A DNA stretch of 64,000 bases, from positions 1-64,000 of the forward strand of contig JAISKM010000070.1 in the NCBI GenBank assembly GCA_031261285.1, written 5' to 3'. The DNA is from Candidatus Symbiothrix sp. Lineage in GTDB: Bacteria; Bacteroidota; Bacteroidia; Bacteroidales; Azobacteroidaceae. Both the position numbers and the translations under genes were made by a program. A model generated the notes under the pieces. It was given only the letters and a program-made list of their open reading frames with translations, was not told where the DNA came from and did no database searches. This document shows positions 38,532-48,158 of the stretch, piece by piece (positions within the stretch are counted from its first letter, which is position 1; each line of letters starts with the position of its first letter).

Positions 38532-39839
38532 TTAGCGAGTTCTTGTTTTTCCCAACTTGATGTAATCGACCAACGGAAGATTGGCGGGGCAGGTGAATAA
38601 GCAGCAGCCGCATTCGATGCAGGCATGCACGGCGTTTTCTTTCAACTCGTCGAGCATATTCCGCTGAGCCAATTTGTACAACAAAAATGGTTGCAGTCCC
38701 ATCGGGCAGGCATCCACGCACTTGGCGCAGCGGATACACTCCGATTTTATGCCACGTTTCGACTCTTTTTCGGTCATAAACAAAACGGCACTCGAACCTT
38801 TGAGCGTAGGTGCATCCAGATTACTGATGGCGCGTCCCATCATGGGACCGCCGCTGATGATTTTGCCCGTATCTGCAGGCATGCCGTCAATCGCTTGAAT
38901 CAATTTCGAAAGAGGCGTACCAACCCGTACAATAACGTTTTTCTGTTTTTTTAGCTTTTTCCCTGTAATGGTGACGCTATTTTCAACCAGCGGTTTATTT
39001 TTTTGCACCGCTTCATACACGGCAAAAGCACTACCGACGTTGGAAACGATGCAGCCTGTTTCGATGGGCAATGCCCGGTCGGGCACTTCAAGTCCTGTAA
39101 TCGCCTTTATTAACTGTTTCTCGCTGCCTTGCGGGTATTTAGGCTTCAACGACACAATTTCAATGCCGTCGTAATTTTTGACCAATTGCTTGAGATGTGC
39201 AATGGCGTCGGGCTTGTTTGTTTCAATGCCAATGCAGGCTTTATCGACGGTGATGGCTTTTTTCAGAAGTTGAACACCGATTAGTAATTCTTCGCCTTTT
39301 TCGAGCATCACACGGTGGTCGGAAGTCAGGTAAGGCTCACATTCGGTACCATTTATGATGAGAATTTTGGCTGTTTTGCCTTCGGGAACAGTCAATTTTA
39401 CGTGCATCGGAAACATTGCTCCACCCAACCCGACCAACCCGGTTTCGGCTATTTTAGCTTTGATTTCTTCCGCTGATTTAGACAAATCGCGATTGATTTC
39501 CGTGCTGCGATCAATGCTTTCGTCCCAGTCGTCGCCTTCTACTTGGATGCAAATAGCAGGCTTTTTAATTCCTTGATAGTCAGCCGTTTCTTCTATTCCA
39601 AGCACGGTTCCGGACACCGACGAATGCACATTTGCCGACACAAATCCGGTGGCTTTAGCAATCAATTGACCCGTTTTGACGCGATCACCTTTGGCAACAA
39701 CACATTCTGCCGGTGCACCGGTGTGTTGCGATAAAAAAATCTTTACAACACCTTCGGGAGGCAGTTGTTCCAAAGCCGCAGTCTGCGATAGTTTATTTTC
39801 AGATGGATGAACGCCACCTTTTTTGAATGTTTTAATCAT
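38532..39839 (-). CDS. rnfC: Electron transport complex subunit RnfC/RsxC
   Basis: GGVHPSENKLSQ; two 4Fe-4S motifs CIRCAKCVDACPMGLQP / CIECGCCLFTCPANLP. Confidence 0.95.
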   Translation of the reverse strand: MIKTFKKGGVHPSENKLSQTAALEQLPPEGVVKIFLSQHTGAPAECVVAKGDRVKTGQLIAKATGFVSANVHSSVSGTVLGIEETADYQGIKKPAICIQVEGDDWDESIDRSTEINRDLSKSAEEIKAKIAETGLVGLGGAMFPMHVKLTVPEGKTAKILIINGTECEPYLTSDHRVMLEKGEELLIGVQLLKKAITVDKACIGIETNKPDAIAHLKQLVKNYDGIEIVSLKPKYPQGSEKQLIKAITGLEVPDRALPIETGCIVSNVGSAFAVYEAVQKNKPLVENSVTITGKKLKKQKNVIVRVGTPLSKLIQAIDGMPADTGKIISGGPMMGRAISNLDAPTLKGSSAVLFMTEKESKRGIKSECIRCAKCVDACPMGLQPFLLYKLAQRNMLDELKENAVHACIECGCCLFTCPANLPLVDYIKLGKTRTR

Positions 39840-40684
39840 ATTTCAGTATCCTTTTTTCTGGGTGGAAAATTCACTTCTTTGATACTTCCCATGGGGCATG
39901 TGTCGACACATTTGCGGCACAAACGGCATTTGTCTGCGTCGATGTAAGCCAAATTAGTTTCAATTGTAATCGCTTCAAACTCGCAATTTTTACGACAAAT
40001 AGCGCACGCGATACAAGCCGTTTTACACTCTTTACGGGCAACGGGACCTTTGTCTTTATTCATGCACGACACATAAATGCGGCGATTTTTAGGTCCTTTT
40101 TTGCGTAATTCCACCAGCAATTTAGGACAGGCTTTCACACAAGCGCCACACGCGGTGCATTTCGTTTCGTCAATTTCAGGCAATAGCGTTTCCGGATTGA
40201 TGTGAATGGCATCAAACTCACAAGCCACCACGCAATCGCCTTTGCCCAAACAGCCGAACGAGCAATCGGTATCGCCCGAGTAGGTAGCTGCCATGACGGC
40301 ACACGAAACGGCTCCGTCAAATTCATTCGTTCGCGGACGATTTTCGCACGATCCCGAACAACGTACCACAGCAATCACCGGCTCTTTTGCTTCCACTTTT
40401 TTGCCAAGCATTTCGGCAATTTTTGCCATCGTTTCATTGCCGCCAACAGGACAAAAAAGCGGTGAAATATCATCTGATTTGACTACTAATTCGGCGAATG
40501 CACGACAACCGGTACTGCCACATCCGCCACAATTGGCACCCGGCAACAGGTTTTCTACTTCATCTATTCGCGCATCTTCAACTACTTTGAATTTTTGCGC
40601 CACGATGTAAAGCACCACTGCCAAGCCAATAGCCAGTATGCCAAGCATGAGTATAGTCGTTAAAATTGTAGAACTCATTTGCAA
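39836..40684 (-). CDS. rnfB: Electron transport complex subunit RnfB/RsxB
   Basis: LLPGANCGGCGSTGCRAFAE plus multiple 4Fe-4S motifs. Confidence 0.95.
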   Translation of the reverse strand: MQMSSTILTTILMLGILAIGLAVVLYIVAQKFKVVEDARIDEVENLLPGANCGGCGSTGCRAFAELVVKSDDISPLFCPVGGNETMAKIAEMLGKKVEAKEPVIAVVRCSGSCENRPRTNEFDGAVSCAVMAATYSGDTDCSFGCLGKGDCVVACEFDAIHINPETLLPEIDETKCTACGACVKACPKLLVELRKKGPKNRRIYVSCMNKDKGPVARKECKTACIACAICRKNCEFEAITIETNLAYIDADKCRLCRKCVDTCPMGSIKEVNFPPRKKDTEI

Positions 40685-40691
40685 TTATTTC

Positions 40692-41144
40692 TTAATTTGT
40701 TTCGATGCGAAAACTAACTTTTTTCTCTATTTTATCATTCAACTGATGAATGATGACATAATACAAAGCAACTACTGCAAACGCCGCCAAAGCAGATATA
40801 CCTTCACTCAGCCGGCAAATTTTCACAAAAATGATGATCCCCGCGATAAACACACTAAGCGGAATCACAAAAGCCAATAGCACCGCATAAAAACCAACTG
40901 ACCGCTGCAAAGTCACCGTCACCGTATCGCCAACTTGGAGGTTGTAATTGCCATTTTGCAGAGTTATCTGTTGTGTCTGTGAATCCAGTGACTGACACAT
41001 AGATTTGGATTCGCAAGTGGCACATGCGGACATACGCTGAATATCGACAATGATTTCATCGTCGACAATCGCTGAAACAATACCTGTATGGCGTATTAAT
41101 TGAGACATCAAAACATTCTTTGTACACGACAAAGGTACAAACAA
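40692..41144 (-). CDS. SoxR-reducing system protein RseC family
   Basis: VQRMSACATCESKSMCQS-like N-terminus, two TM helices, next to rnfB. Confidence 0.85.
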   Translation of the reverse strand: MFVPLSCTKNVLMSQLIRHTGIVSAIVDDEIIVDIQRMSACATCESKSMCQSLDSQTQQITLQNGNYNLQVGDTVTVTLQRSVGFYAVLLAFVIPLSVFIAGIIIFVKICRLSEGISALAAFAVVALYYVIIHQLNDKIEKKVSFRIETN

Positions 41145-41166
41145 ATTTTGAATTACAACTTATAAC

Positions 41167-41712
41167 TTACTTTTCGATTAAAAGTTTCAAATTTTCCAAA
41201 TTTTGTTGAATCACTTGTTTGGTGAAATCATCTGTCAGATTGCCGTGTTCGTCAAACTTGGTTTGTACGGCATTGATGAGCACTTCAGGTTTCATCACCA
41301 ATTTCATATCAAACAGGCGAAAAAAGTTTAGAAAAGCAGCCTGCATTCGCACCGTGCCCCACATACCGGGAGTAGCACCCATCAGTGAAACCGGTTTGCC
41401 AAGCAACGGATTATTTTTGCCGCGAGAAGCCCAATCAAGCGCATTTTTCAAACCGCCCGGAATGGAATAATTGTATTCCGGCGACACAATCAACAAGCCA
41501 TCCACCGTGTCTAATGTGTTCAAAAACGCACTTACGGCGGCCGGAGGCGTTTCCGTATCCAAATCTTGATTGTACAAGGGCAGTGCATCGAACGGCACAT
41601 CTATTATTTCCATACTTTCGGGCGCTAAGCTTGTCGCCACGTTCAACACTTTTTTGTTATAGGAATCTTTGCGCAAACTGCCGCAGAATCCCGCGATTTT
41701 TATTGTCTTCAT
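41167..41712 (-). CDS. NADPH-dependent FMN reductase
   Basis: MKTIKIAGFCGSLRKDSYNKKVL...PEYNYSIPGGLKNALDWASR; start moved in from 41865. Confidence 0.9.
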   Translation of the reverse strand: MKTIKIAGFCGSLRKDSYNKKVLNVATSLAPESMEIIDVPFDALPLYNQDLDTETPPAAVSAFLNTLDTVDGLLIVSPEYNYSIPGGLKNALDWASRGKNNPLLGKPVSLMGATPGMWGTVRMQAAFLNFFRLFDMKLVMKPEVLINAVQTKFDEHGNLTDDFTKQVIQQNLENLKLLIEK

Positions 41713-41722
41713 AACTATTTTT

Positions 41723-42487
41723 TTATTTGTATAACAGTAGGGTGTGGACAGCCAAATCAATATCCCCTTGCGCCAAAAGCGTGATGAATTTGCTGCCGAT
41801 GATGGCGCCTGAGGCGTTGGCGAAGGCGGCTTGCAACGTTTCACGGTTGGAAATGCCGAAGCCAATCAGGCGCGGATTTTTGAGTTGCATCGCATGGATG
41901 CGGCGAAAATAATCGAGGGTAGGGGTGTCGAACGCGTTTTTGGCACCTGTCGTACTCGCCGCAGAAACCATGTAGATGAAGCCTTCGGTGTGTGCATCAA
42001 TCAGTCGAATACGTTCCTCAGACGTTGCCGGCGTGATGAGCATGATGATTTTCAGGTCGTATTTGTCGGCGATGGGTTTGTACGTTTCCAAATAATCTTT
42101 GAACGGCAAATCGGGAATAATCATGCCGGAAATGCCGCTTGCAACGCTGTCCTGACAAAATTGTTCAAACCCGTAGTGCATCACGGAATTGAGATACCCC
42201 ATCAAAATCAACGGGATTTGCACCTCATGTTTGATAGCCGCTAACTGACTGAAAAGCAGTTTCAACGTCATGCCGTTGCGCAAAGCAATGGAGCCGCTGT
42301 CCTGAATGACGGGACCATCTGCCATTGGGTCGGAAAACGGAATCCCCACCTCAATCATGTCTACGCCGTTGGCTTGCAACGCCTTGATGACATGAGTCGT
42401 ATCGTCTAATTTCGGGAAACCTGCCGTGAAATAAATCGACAGAATCTCCGCTTTTTTTGTTTTGAAAAGTTCGTTTATTTTGTTCAT
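41723..42487 (-). CDS. trpA: Tryptophan synthase alpha subunit
   Basis: [28 protein letters not shown]. Confidence 0.97.
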   Translation of the reverse strand: MNKINELFKTKKAEILSIYFTAGFPKLDDTTHVIKALQANGVDMIEVGIPFSDPMADGPVIQDSGSIALRNGMTLKLLFSQLAAIKHEVQIPLILMGYLNSVMHYGFEQFCQDSVASGISGMIIPDLPFKDYLETYKPIADKYDLKIIMLITPATSEERIRLIDAHTEGFIYMVSAASTTGAKNAFDTPTLDYFRRIHAMQLKNPRLIGFGISNRETLQAAFANASGAIIGSKFITLLAQGDIDLAVHTLLLYK

Positions 42488-42499
42488 GATATTAGCCCC

Positions 42500-43288
42500 C
42501 TAAATCCCCCTCAAGGGGGACATTAAAGCCCCCTTTAGGGGGTTGGGGGCCGGTTTTATAAATTGTTTTAACTTCTCTATATCTTTAACTCCGGGTTCTA
42601 CTTCAAAGCGGCTGTTCAAGTCGATAGCGAATAATTGCGGCAAATTCAACTGTTTGATGGCTTCTGCGTCTTCCGGCGCAATGCCGCCACTCAAAAAGAA
42701 AGGCGTTTTTCCGTTGTATGCTGATAAAATTGACCAGTCAAATTTCTTTCCCGAACCACCAAATTGAGGCGTTTTTGTGTCAAACAGAAAATAATCGCAT
42801 ACGGATTCATATTCTGCACAGCGTTTGAAATCGTCTGTTGATGCGATTTGGAAGGCTTTTATAATTTTTGTTGGGCAAACGTTGTTTATTGGGCGTATGC
42901 AATACGCCCCTACGAGGGTGTTGCAAAATTCGGGCGATTCGTTGCCGTGCAATTGCACCATTTGTAAATCAAATGTTTCGACGGCGTCCAAAATTTCTGC
43001 TTGGGTTGCATTGACAAATATGCCAACTTTTTGAATAGTTACCGGAATCGCTTTAACAGCCTCCACATTGAGGTTTTTGTCGTAGCGTGGCGATTGTTTA
43101 TAAAAGATGAAACCCATGAAATCAATCGGCAATTGGCTGACAGCTAAGATGTTATCAGCGTCGCGCATCCCACACACTTTTATTTTCAAAGCGCTGCCAT
43201 TACGAGAGGCGCTGTCATTGCGTTGCGGGCTCCGATCCGCAATCTCACCCGCAACCCCCTGAAAAGTAGTGCAATCTATCGTTTTCAT
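42500..43288 (-). CDS. trpF: Phosphoribosylanthranilate isomerase (with three repeat-derived segments)
   Basis: LKIKVCGMRDADNILAVSQLPIDFMGFIFYKQSPR...VQLHGNESPEFC...FFLSGGIAPEDA. Confidence 0.93.
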   Translation of the reverse strand: MKTIDCTTFQGVAGEIADRSPQRNDSASRNGSALKIKVCGMRDADNILAVSQLPIDFMGFIFYKQSPRYDKNLNVEAVKAIPVTIQKVGIFVNATQAEILDAVETFDLQMVQLHGNESPEFCNTLVGAYCIRPINNVCPTKIIKAFQIASTDDFKRCAEYESVCDYFLFDTKTPQFGGSGKKFDWSILSAYNGKTPFFLSGGIAPEDAEAIKQLNLPQLFAIDLNSRFEVEPGVKDIEKLKQFIKPAPNPLKGALMSPLRGI

Positions 43289-44739
43289 GATTTCAACTCC
43301 AATAAAACGACGTTTTCAACGTGCTGCGTATGTGGAAACATATCCACCGGTTGCACGCGCGTCACTTTGTATTTCACATCCAGCAGGCTCAAATCACGCG
43401 CTTGTGTCGCCGGATTACAACTGACATAGACTATTTTTTGCGGTTCGGCAAACAAAATCGTGTCAATCACATCGTCGTGCATCCCGGCGCGCGGCGGGTC
43501 GGTGATAATCACGTCCGGACGACCGTATTCGGCAATAAATTCCGCGTTCAGCAAGTCCTTCATATCGCCCGCGAAAAAGAGTGTGTTGGTGATGCCATTG
43601 ATTTCGGCATTGACTTTTGCGTCTTCAATGGCTTCCGGAACGTACTCAATACCAATGACTTGCTTGCATTGTTGCGCTATAAAATTGGCAATCGTTCCCG
43701 TTCCCGTGTAGAGGTCATACACCAATTCTTCACCTGTCAAGCCTGCAAACTCGCGAGCCGTTTTATACAGTTCATAAGCCTGCTCGCTGTTGGTTTGATA
43801 GAATGATTTGGGACCGATTTTGAACCGGAGGGGCACAAAATTTTGTGCCCCTGCATGCGTGGCCCCTGCATCCATTGTTTCAAAAATATGGTCGTTGCCT
43901 TTAAACACTACGATTTCCTGGTCGGTAATCGTGTCGTTGGCTTTTTGATTGACACTGTATAATAAAGAAGTGATTTCCGGAAATTTGTCAGCCAAATGTT
44001 GCATCAACGCGTTGATTTTCTCTGTGTCATGTTCAAAAAACACCACAATCAGCATAATTTCGCCTGTGGTGGACGTTCGGACAATGATGTTGCGCATCAA
44101 TCCGGTTTGTTTTTTCAAATTGAAAAAGGCATAGCCGTTTTTAGTGCAAAAATCCTTGATTTCCAGACGAATCGCATTCGACGGATCGGCTTGTAACCAA
44201 CATTTTTTAATGTCCATGACCTTATCAAACATGTTCGGAATATGAAAACCGAGCACGTTCATATCGTCAAATGTTTCGCCGGATTGCAGTTCTTCCATCG
44301 TCATCCAACGCCAGTCGGAAAACGTAAACTCCAATTTATTGCGATAAAATTTTGTCTTTTGGGAGCCTAAAATCGGCGAAATCTCAGGGAGTTCAATCTT
44401 CCCGATGCGGGTCAAATTGTCCGTCACTTGTTGCTGCTTGTAGCGAATTTGCTCGGAGTAGGGGAGAATCTGCCATTTACAACCCCCACAGACACCATAA
44501 TGTTCGCAAAATGCTTCCGCCCGTTGGCCGGAATATTGGTGAAAATGCACCGCGCGCCCTTCGGCGTAACTGTTTTTGCGACGGGTCAGCTGAATATCGA
44601 CCACATCGCCCGGCACCACAAACGGTACAAAAATAACCCAGTCGTTGTACTTCGCAAGCGCTTTACCCTCGGCAGCAACGCCTGTGATGGTAATGTTTTC
44701 TAATATCGGTAATGTTTTTTTTTTCGCCCTCATACACAA
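43285..44739 (-). CDS. 23S rRNA (uracil-5-)-methyltransferase RlmD/RumA family
   Basis: CGGCKWQILPYSEQIRYKQ...YDLYTGTGTIANFIAQ...VYVSCNPATQARDL. Confidence 0.9.
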   Translation of the reverse strand: MCMRAKKKTLPILENITITGVAAEGKALAKYNDWVIFVPFVVPGDVVDIQLTRRKNSYAEGRAVHFHQYSGQRAEAFCEHYGVCGGCKWQILPYSEQIRYKQQQVTDNLTRIGKIELPEISPILGSQKTKFYRNKLEFTFSDWRWMTMEELQSGETFDDMNVLGFHIPNMFDKVMDIKKCWLQADPSNAIRLEIKDFCTKNGYAFFNLKKQTGLMRNIIVRTSTTGEIMLIVVFFEHDTEKINALMQHLADKFPEITSLLYSVNQKANDTITDQEIVVFKGNDHIFETMDAGATHAGAQNFVPLRFKIGPKSFYQTNSEQAYELYKTAREFAGLTGEELVYDLYTGTGTIANFIAQQCKQVIGIEYVPEAIEDAKVNAEINGITNTLFFAGDMKDLLNAEFIAEYGRPDVIITDPPRAGMHDDVIDTILFAEPQKIVYVSCNPATQARDLSLLDVKYKVTRVQPVDMFPHTQHVENVVLLELKS

Positions 44740-44762
44740 ATCATAGCCCTCATTTAATCAAT

Positions 44763-45464
44763 TTAATCACAGTTCAGAATATTATGTAGCAACGACAACA
44801 GGATGTAGGCTATAATGGACAGACAGACGCCCAACAAAGGGTAAGCAACTGAACAGCAAGACATTAGAATGATAGCAACGATGATGATTGAAAACGCCCA
44901 TTGGTTCTCTTTCCATTTCGTACTTTTGAATTTCAACGACAACATCGGAATTTCCGAAACCATCAGCAAACAAAAAATAATCAACAGCACGACCAAACCG
45001 ACCATCGTCACCATCGAAAAAGACGGCGAAAAATAATGTAGAGATGGAATCAAGGAAGCCCAAAACAGTGCACAGGCCGGAACAGGCAATCCCAGAAAAG
45101 AAGTGGTTTGACGGGTGTCCACATTAAATTTTGCCAATCGCAAGGCCGCAAAAACCGGCAGTAAAAGTGCCAAAAGTGGCAAATAGCTGCTTTCGTAACT
45201 ATTGAAATAGGTGTAAAGCATCAAGCCCGGAGCCACACCAAAACTGACCACGTCAGCCAGCGAGTCTAAGTCCGCACCGGTGGAGGAATAGGCTTTTAGT
45301 AACCGTGCCGCAAAACCGTCGAAGAAATCAAATACCGCCGCCAACACAATAAAAAGGAATGCGCCCTCCTGATTGTGGTAGGTCAAAACCGTGATACACG
45401 CCAAACAGCCGGCAAACAAATTGAGGCAGGTAATAAAATTCGGTACGTGTTTCATACTATTCAT
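44763..45464 (-). CDS. pssA: CDP-diacylglycerol--serine O-phosphatidyltransferase
   Basis: [35 protein letters not shown]. Confidence 0.95.
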   Translation of the reverse strand: MNSMKHVPNFITCLNLFAGCLACITVLTYHNQEGAFLFIVLAAVFDFFDGFAARLLKAYSSTGADLDSLADVVSFGVAPGLMLYTYFNSYESSYLPLLALLLPVFAALRLAKFNVDTRQTTSFLGLPVPACALFWASLIPSLHYFSPSFSMVTMVGLVVLLIIFCLLMVSEIPMLSLKFKSTKWKENQWAFSIIIVAIILMSCCSVAYPLLGVCLSIIAYILLSLLHNILNCD

Positions 45465-46129
45465 GAGGCAGGTTGTTTAAACTTGGCGACAACTGTTTGA
45501 TTTCCATACACTTTTTGATCCAATTCGACTTCAATTTCTACATCAAGCGGCAGAAAAAGATCTACGCGCGATCCGAATTTGATAAAACCCAACTGTTCGT
45601 TGATATGTGCTTCGTGTCCGATTTCGGCATACGTGACAATGCGGCGCGCCATGGCACCGGCAATCTGGCGTACAAGTATTTGTGTGCCGTCTTTTCGTTC
45701 AATCACCACCGTCGAACGCTCGTTTTCCAGACTGGATTTCGGCAGATAAGCGGCTTTAAATTTGCCGTCTTGATGCCCGTAATGGATGATTCTACCATTG
45801 ATAGGCATCCAATTGACATGCACATTGGTGATGCCCATAAAAATGGAAATTTGCAAACACTTGTTCTTAAGATATTCAGCTTCAAACACTTCCTCGATCA
45901 CCACCACACGACCATCAGCCGGTGCAACCACGATGTCTTTGGTGTTGTCAGGGAAAAAGGGGCGCGGGTTGCGAAAAAAATTGACAATCATCAGAAAAAA
46001 CAGAATAGAGATGCCTGACATGATGTAGAACATTGTATTTTTATCGGCATAACGCAACGCAACATTCACTGCCACCAATAGAATTAAGGCGACGAAAATT
46101 ATTTTGTACCCTTCTTTGTGAATTCTCAT
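45461..46129 (-). CDS. psd: Phosphatidylserine decarboxylase
   Basis: [15 protein letters not shown]...[13 protein letters not shown]...[11 protein letters not shown] (GS maturation site). Confidence 0.95.
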   Translation of the reverse strand: MRIHKEGYKIIFVALILLVAVNVALRYADKNTMFYIMSGISILFFLMIVNFFRNPRPFFPDNTKDIVVAPADGRVVVIEEVFEAEYLKNKCLQISIFMGITNVHVNWMPINGRIIHYGHQDGKFKAAYLPKSSLENERSTVVIERKDGTQILVRQIAGAMARRIVTYAEIGHEAHINEQLGFIKFGSRVDLFLPLDVEIEVELDQKVYGNQTVVAKFKQPAS

Positions 46130-46439
46130 GTTTTTTGTTTAAGTAAAAAACTCCGCAAAGATAGGAAACTTTTTAATACTTCGCAAATTATTTGACAAAA
46201 AAGAAATAGTTTAAAATTGGCTGTTAGTGAATAGTTAACATGAATGATCACATACCTTCACGTGAAAAATAACAGAACGATCGTCTGTTTATCTACTTTT
46301 ATTTTTGTCGATTGATGTCCGACAAAAAGCCAATGGTCTTCCTGTTTGGCGAGCGTGCCGCACAGGAAAACCATTGGACAGAACAAACTAATAGTATTTT
46401 TATTTACCACCAACGTGGATCGCCTATTTTATTGACAGT

Positions 46440-48143
46440 CTATTGCATTCTCCATTTTTTTGCTCCGGCCGTTTTTGCTCCTGCAAAATTATATTTGATG
46501 GTGTAATTATCCTCTGTGGGAGCATTAAACAATCCGGTTTCATCCACATCGAGAGATTCAAGACCGTCCAATGGATACGTCGTTGTGCCAACGGTGGTCC
46601 AAGGAAAATTCGTTTTATATGAATTGGTCACTCCCAAGGTAGTTGCAGTACCCACCAAGGTGATAGCACCGGTTGGGCCCGGTTGGTAAGTTCCACCGGC
46701 AGCTGACAAAGTTTTCATGGACGGACCAAATACGGTATTGGTTACCGTCAATGTGGTAGCCGTGGCACCCAAGCGGAATAAAGGCGTACCATTACTTGTG
46801 GCTTCCATCGGAGCATAACAGAAGGTACAATCTTTGATGTCAATATTCAGAGAACCGGAGTTCGTGACCCGGGCATCAAACAACATGACTGTATTAGTAA
46901 TTGTAGAATTACTGAATGTAACATGTTCCAGATAAGCGGCTAAATTGGTCGTCGTGACAGCTCCTTGATTGCCGATACCATTGAGTGTACAGCCTTCAAA
47001 TGTAAGGTTACGAACACCTTCATTGGCGGCTTGCATGCGGACTATGGCACGGTATCCCTGAATGCTGCAATCTTGAAACAACATATTGTTTACCACAGAA
47101 GTTGTTCCGTTTACATTATAAACTTGGCGACCACCAAATCCTGCATCTGTGGTTGCAGAAATCGGAGTAGTTAAAGCAATATCGCTGATGAAATCTATCT
47201 TTTTGAAAGTAATGTTTTCAATTACCGCACCGGTGTTACTTTGCAATCCACCACTTTGTACGAATATTGCATTTCCTTCGAGAGACAAACCGGTAACAAA
47301 GGCTACAGACTTGTTCAACTTGATAGTATTGTTCACTTTATAGGAAAATCCACCTTTCAGGATAATCGCAAGTCCTTCCGTTGCATCCATTACGGCTTTT
47401 ATTTCTGCCGATTTCAGTGTATCGGGATATTCGTAAGCACGCAAATCTAAATATTTACCGGGGCCATAGAGGGCATCAAAATCTTCGCCGGCTGCTGTCT
47501 TAACGGTAATACGACCTTCGTATGTATTACTCGTTTGTTCCTCTCCCGAATACGCATACGCTTTATAGGCAGTTGACGGCTGCAAACCATAGATAGTGAT
47601 TTGACCGTTACTAAAGTCGATAGCACTTACCTCTTCCTCAACAGTGTCTCCTCCATTGTCCGGCACAATTTTAATATAAGTAATGGGTGTACCGTCCGTT
47701 TTCCAGGAAATCAATGCCGCCACGTCAATCGTCCGTACATCTATTAATTTCGTAGGATAGTTGATCGATATAGCATCTGTTTCATACGTTTCCGATGCGA
47801 TACCTGTGCCGATGGCTTTTATTTTCACTACGTATTTTTCATCCCATTCCAAATCGGCAAATGTATAGGGTGATGAAGCCGTACTTGCTTGGCGGTAACT
47901 TTCCAAAACCGGTTTTTTGTCGGCATCCTCACCAATCACTTTAAATAATTCTAATTCATAATCAGTAGCTCCTTTGATGTTGTCCCAAGTAGCCACTACA
48001 TTATTTGTTTTATTGTCTAAGGAAACGATGGGTCTGAAAAGACGCGGAGCATCTCCCACATTTTCATCATCACTACAACCGCCGGCACTCACTCCAATCA
48101 GTAAGCAAAGTGCCATGTATTTGATAGAATTTAATAGTTTCAT
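46440..48143 (-). CDS. DUF4957/DUF5123-like secreted lipoprotein of a PUL
   Basis: Lipobox IGVSAGGCSDDE; FN3-like N-terminus, right-handed repeat C-terminus; downstream of SusD. Confidence 0.7.
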   Translation of the reverse strand: MKLLNSIKYMALCLLIGVSAGGCSDDENVGDAPRLFRPIVSLDNKTNNVVATWDNIKGATDYELELFKVIGEDADKKPVLESYRQASTASSPYTFADLEWDEKYVVKIKAIGTGIASETYETDAISINYPTKLIDVRTIDVAALISWKTDGTPITYIKIVPDNGGDTVEEEVSAIDFSNGQITIYGLQPSTAYKAYAYSGEEQTSNTYEGRITVKTAAGEDFDALYGPGKYLDLRAYEYPDTLKSAEIKAVMDATEGLAIILKGGFSYKVNNTIKLNKSVAFVTGLSLEGNAIFVQSGGLQSNTGAVIENITFKKIDFISDIALTTPISATTDAGFGGRQVYNVNGTTSVVNNMLFQDCSIQGYRAIVRMQAANEGVRNLTFEGCTLNGIGNQGAVTTTNLAAYLEHVTFSNSTITNTVMLFDARVTNSGSLNIDIKDCTFCYAPMEATSNGTPLFRLGATATTLTVTNTVFGPSMKTLSAAGGTYQPGPTGAITLVGTATTLGVTNSYKTNFPWTTVGTTTYPLDGLESLDVDETGLFNAPTEDNYTIKYNFAGAKTAGAKKWRMQ

Positions 48144-48158
48144 AACTTTATTGTATTA

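Noticed and set aside
41713-41865. N-terminal extension of the FMN reductase ORF
   Set aside because: Overlaps trpA antisense to its frame usage; conserved start MKTIKIAGFCGSLR at 41712.
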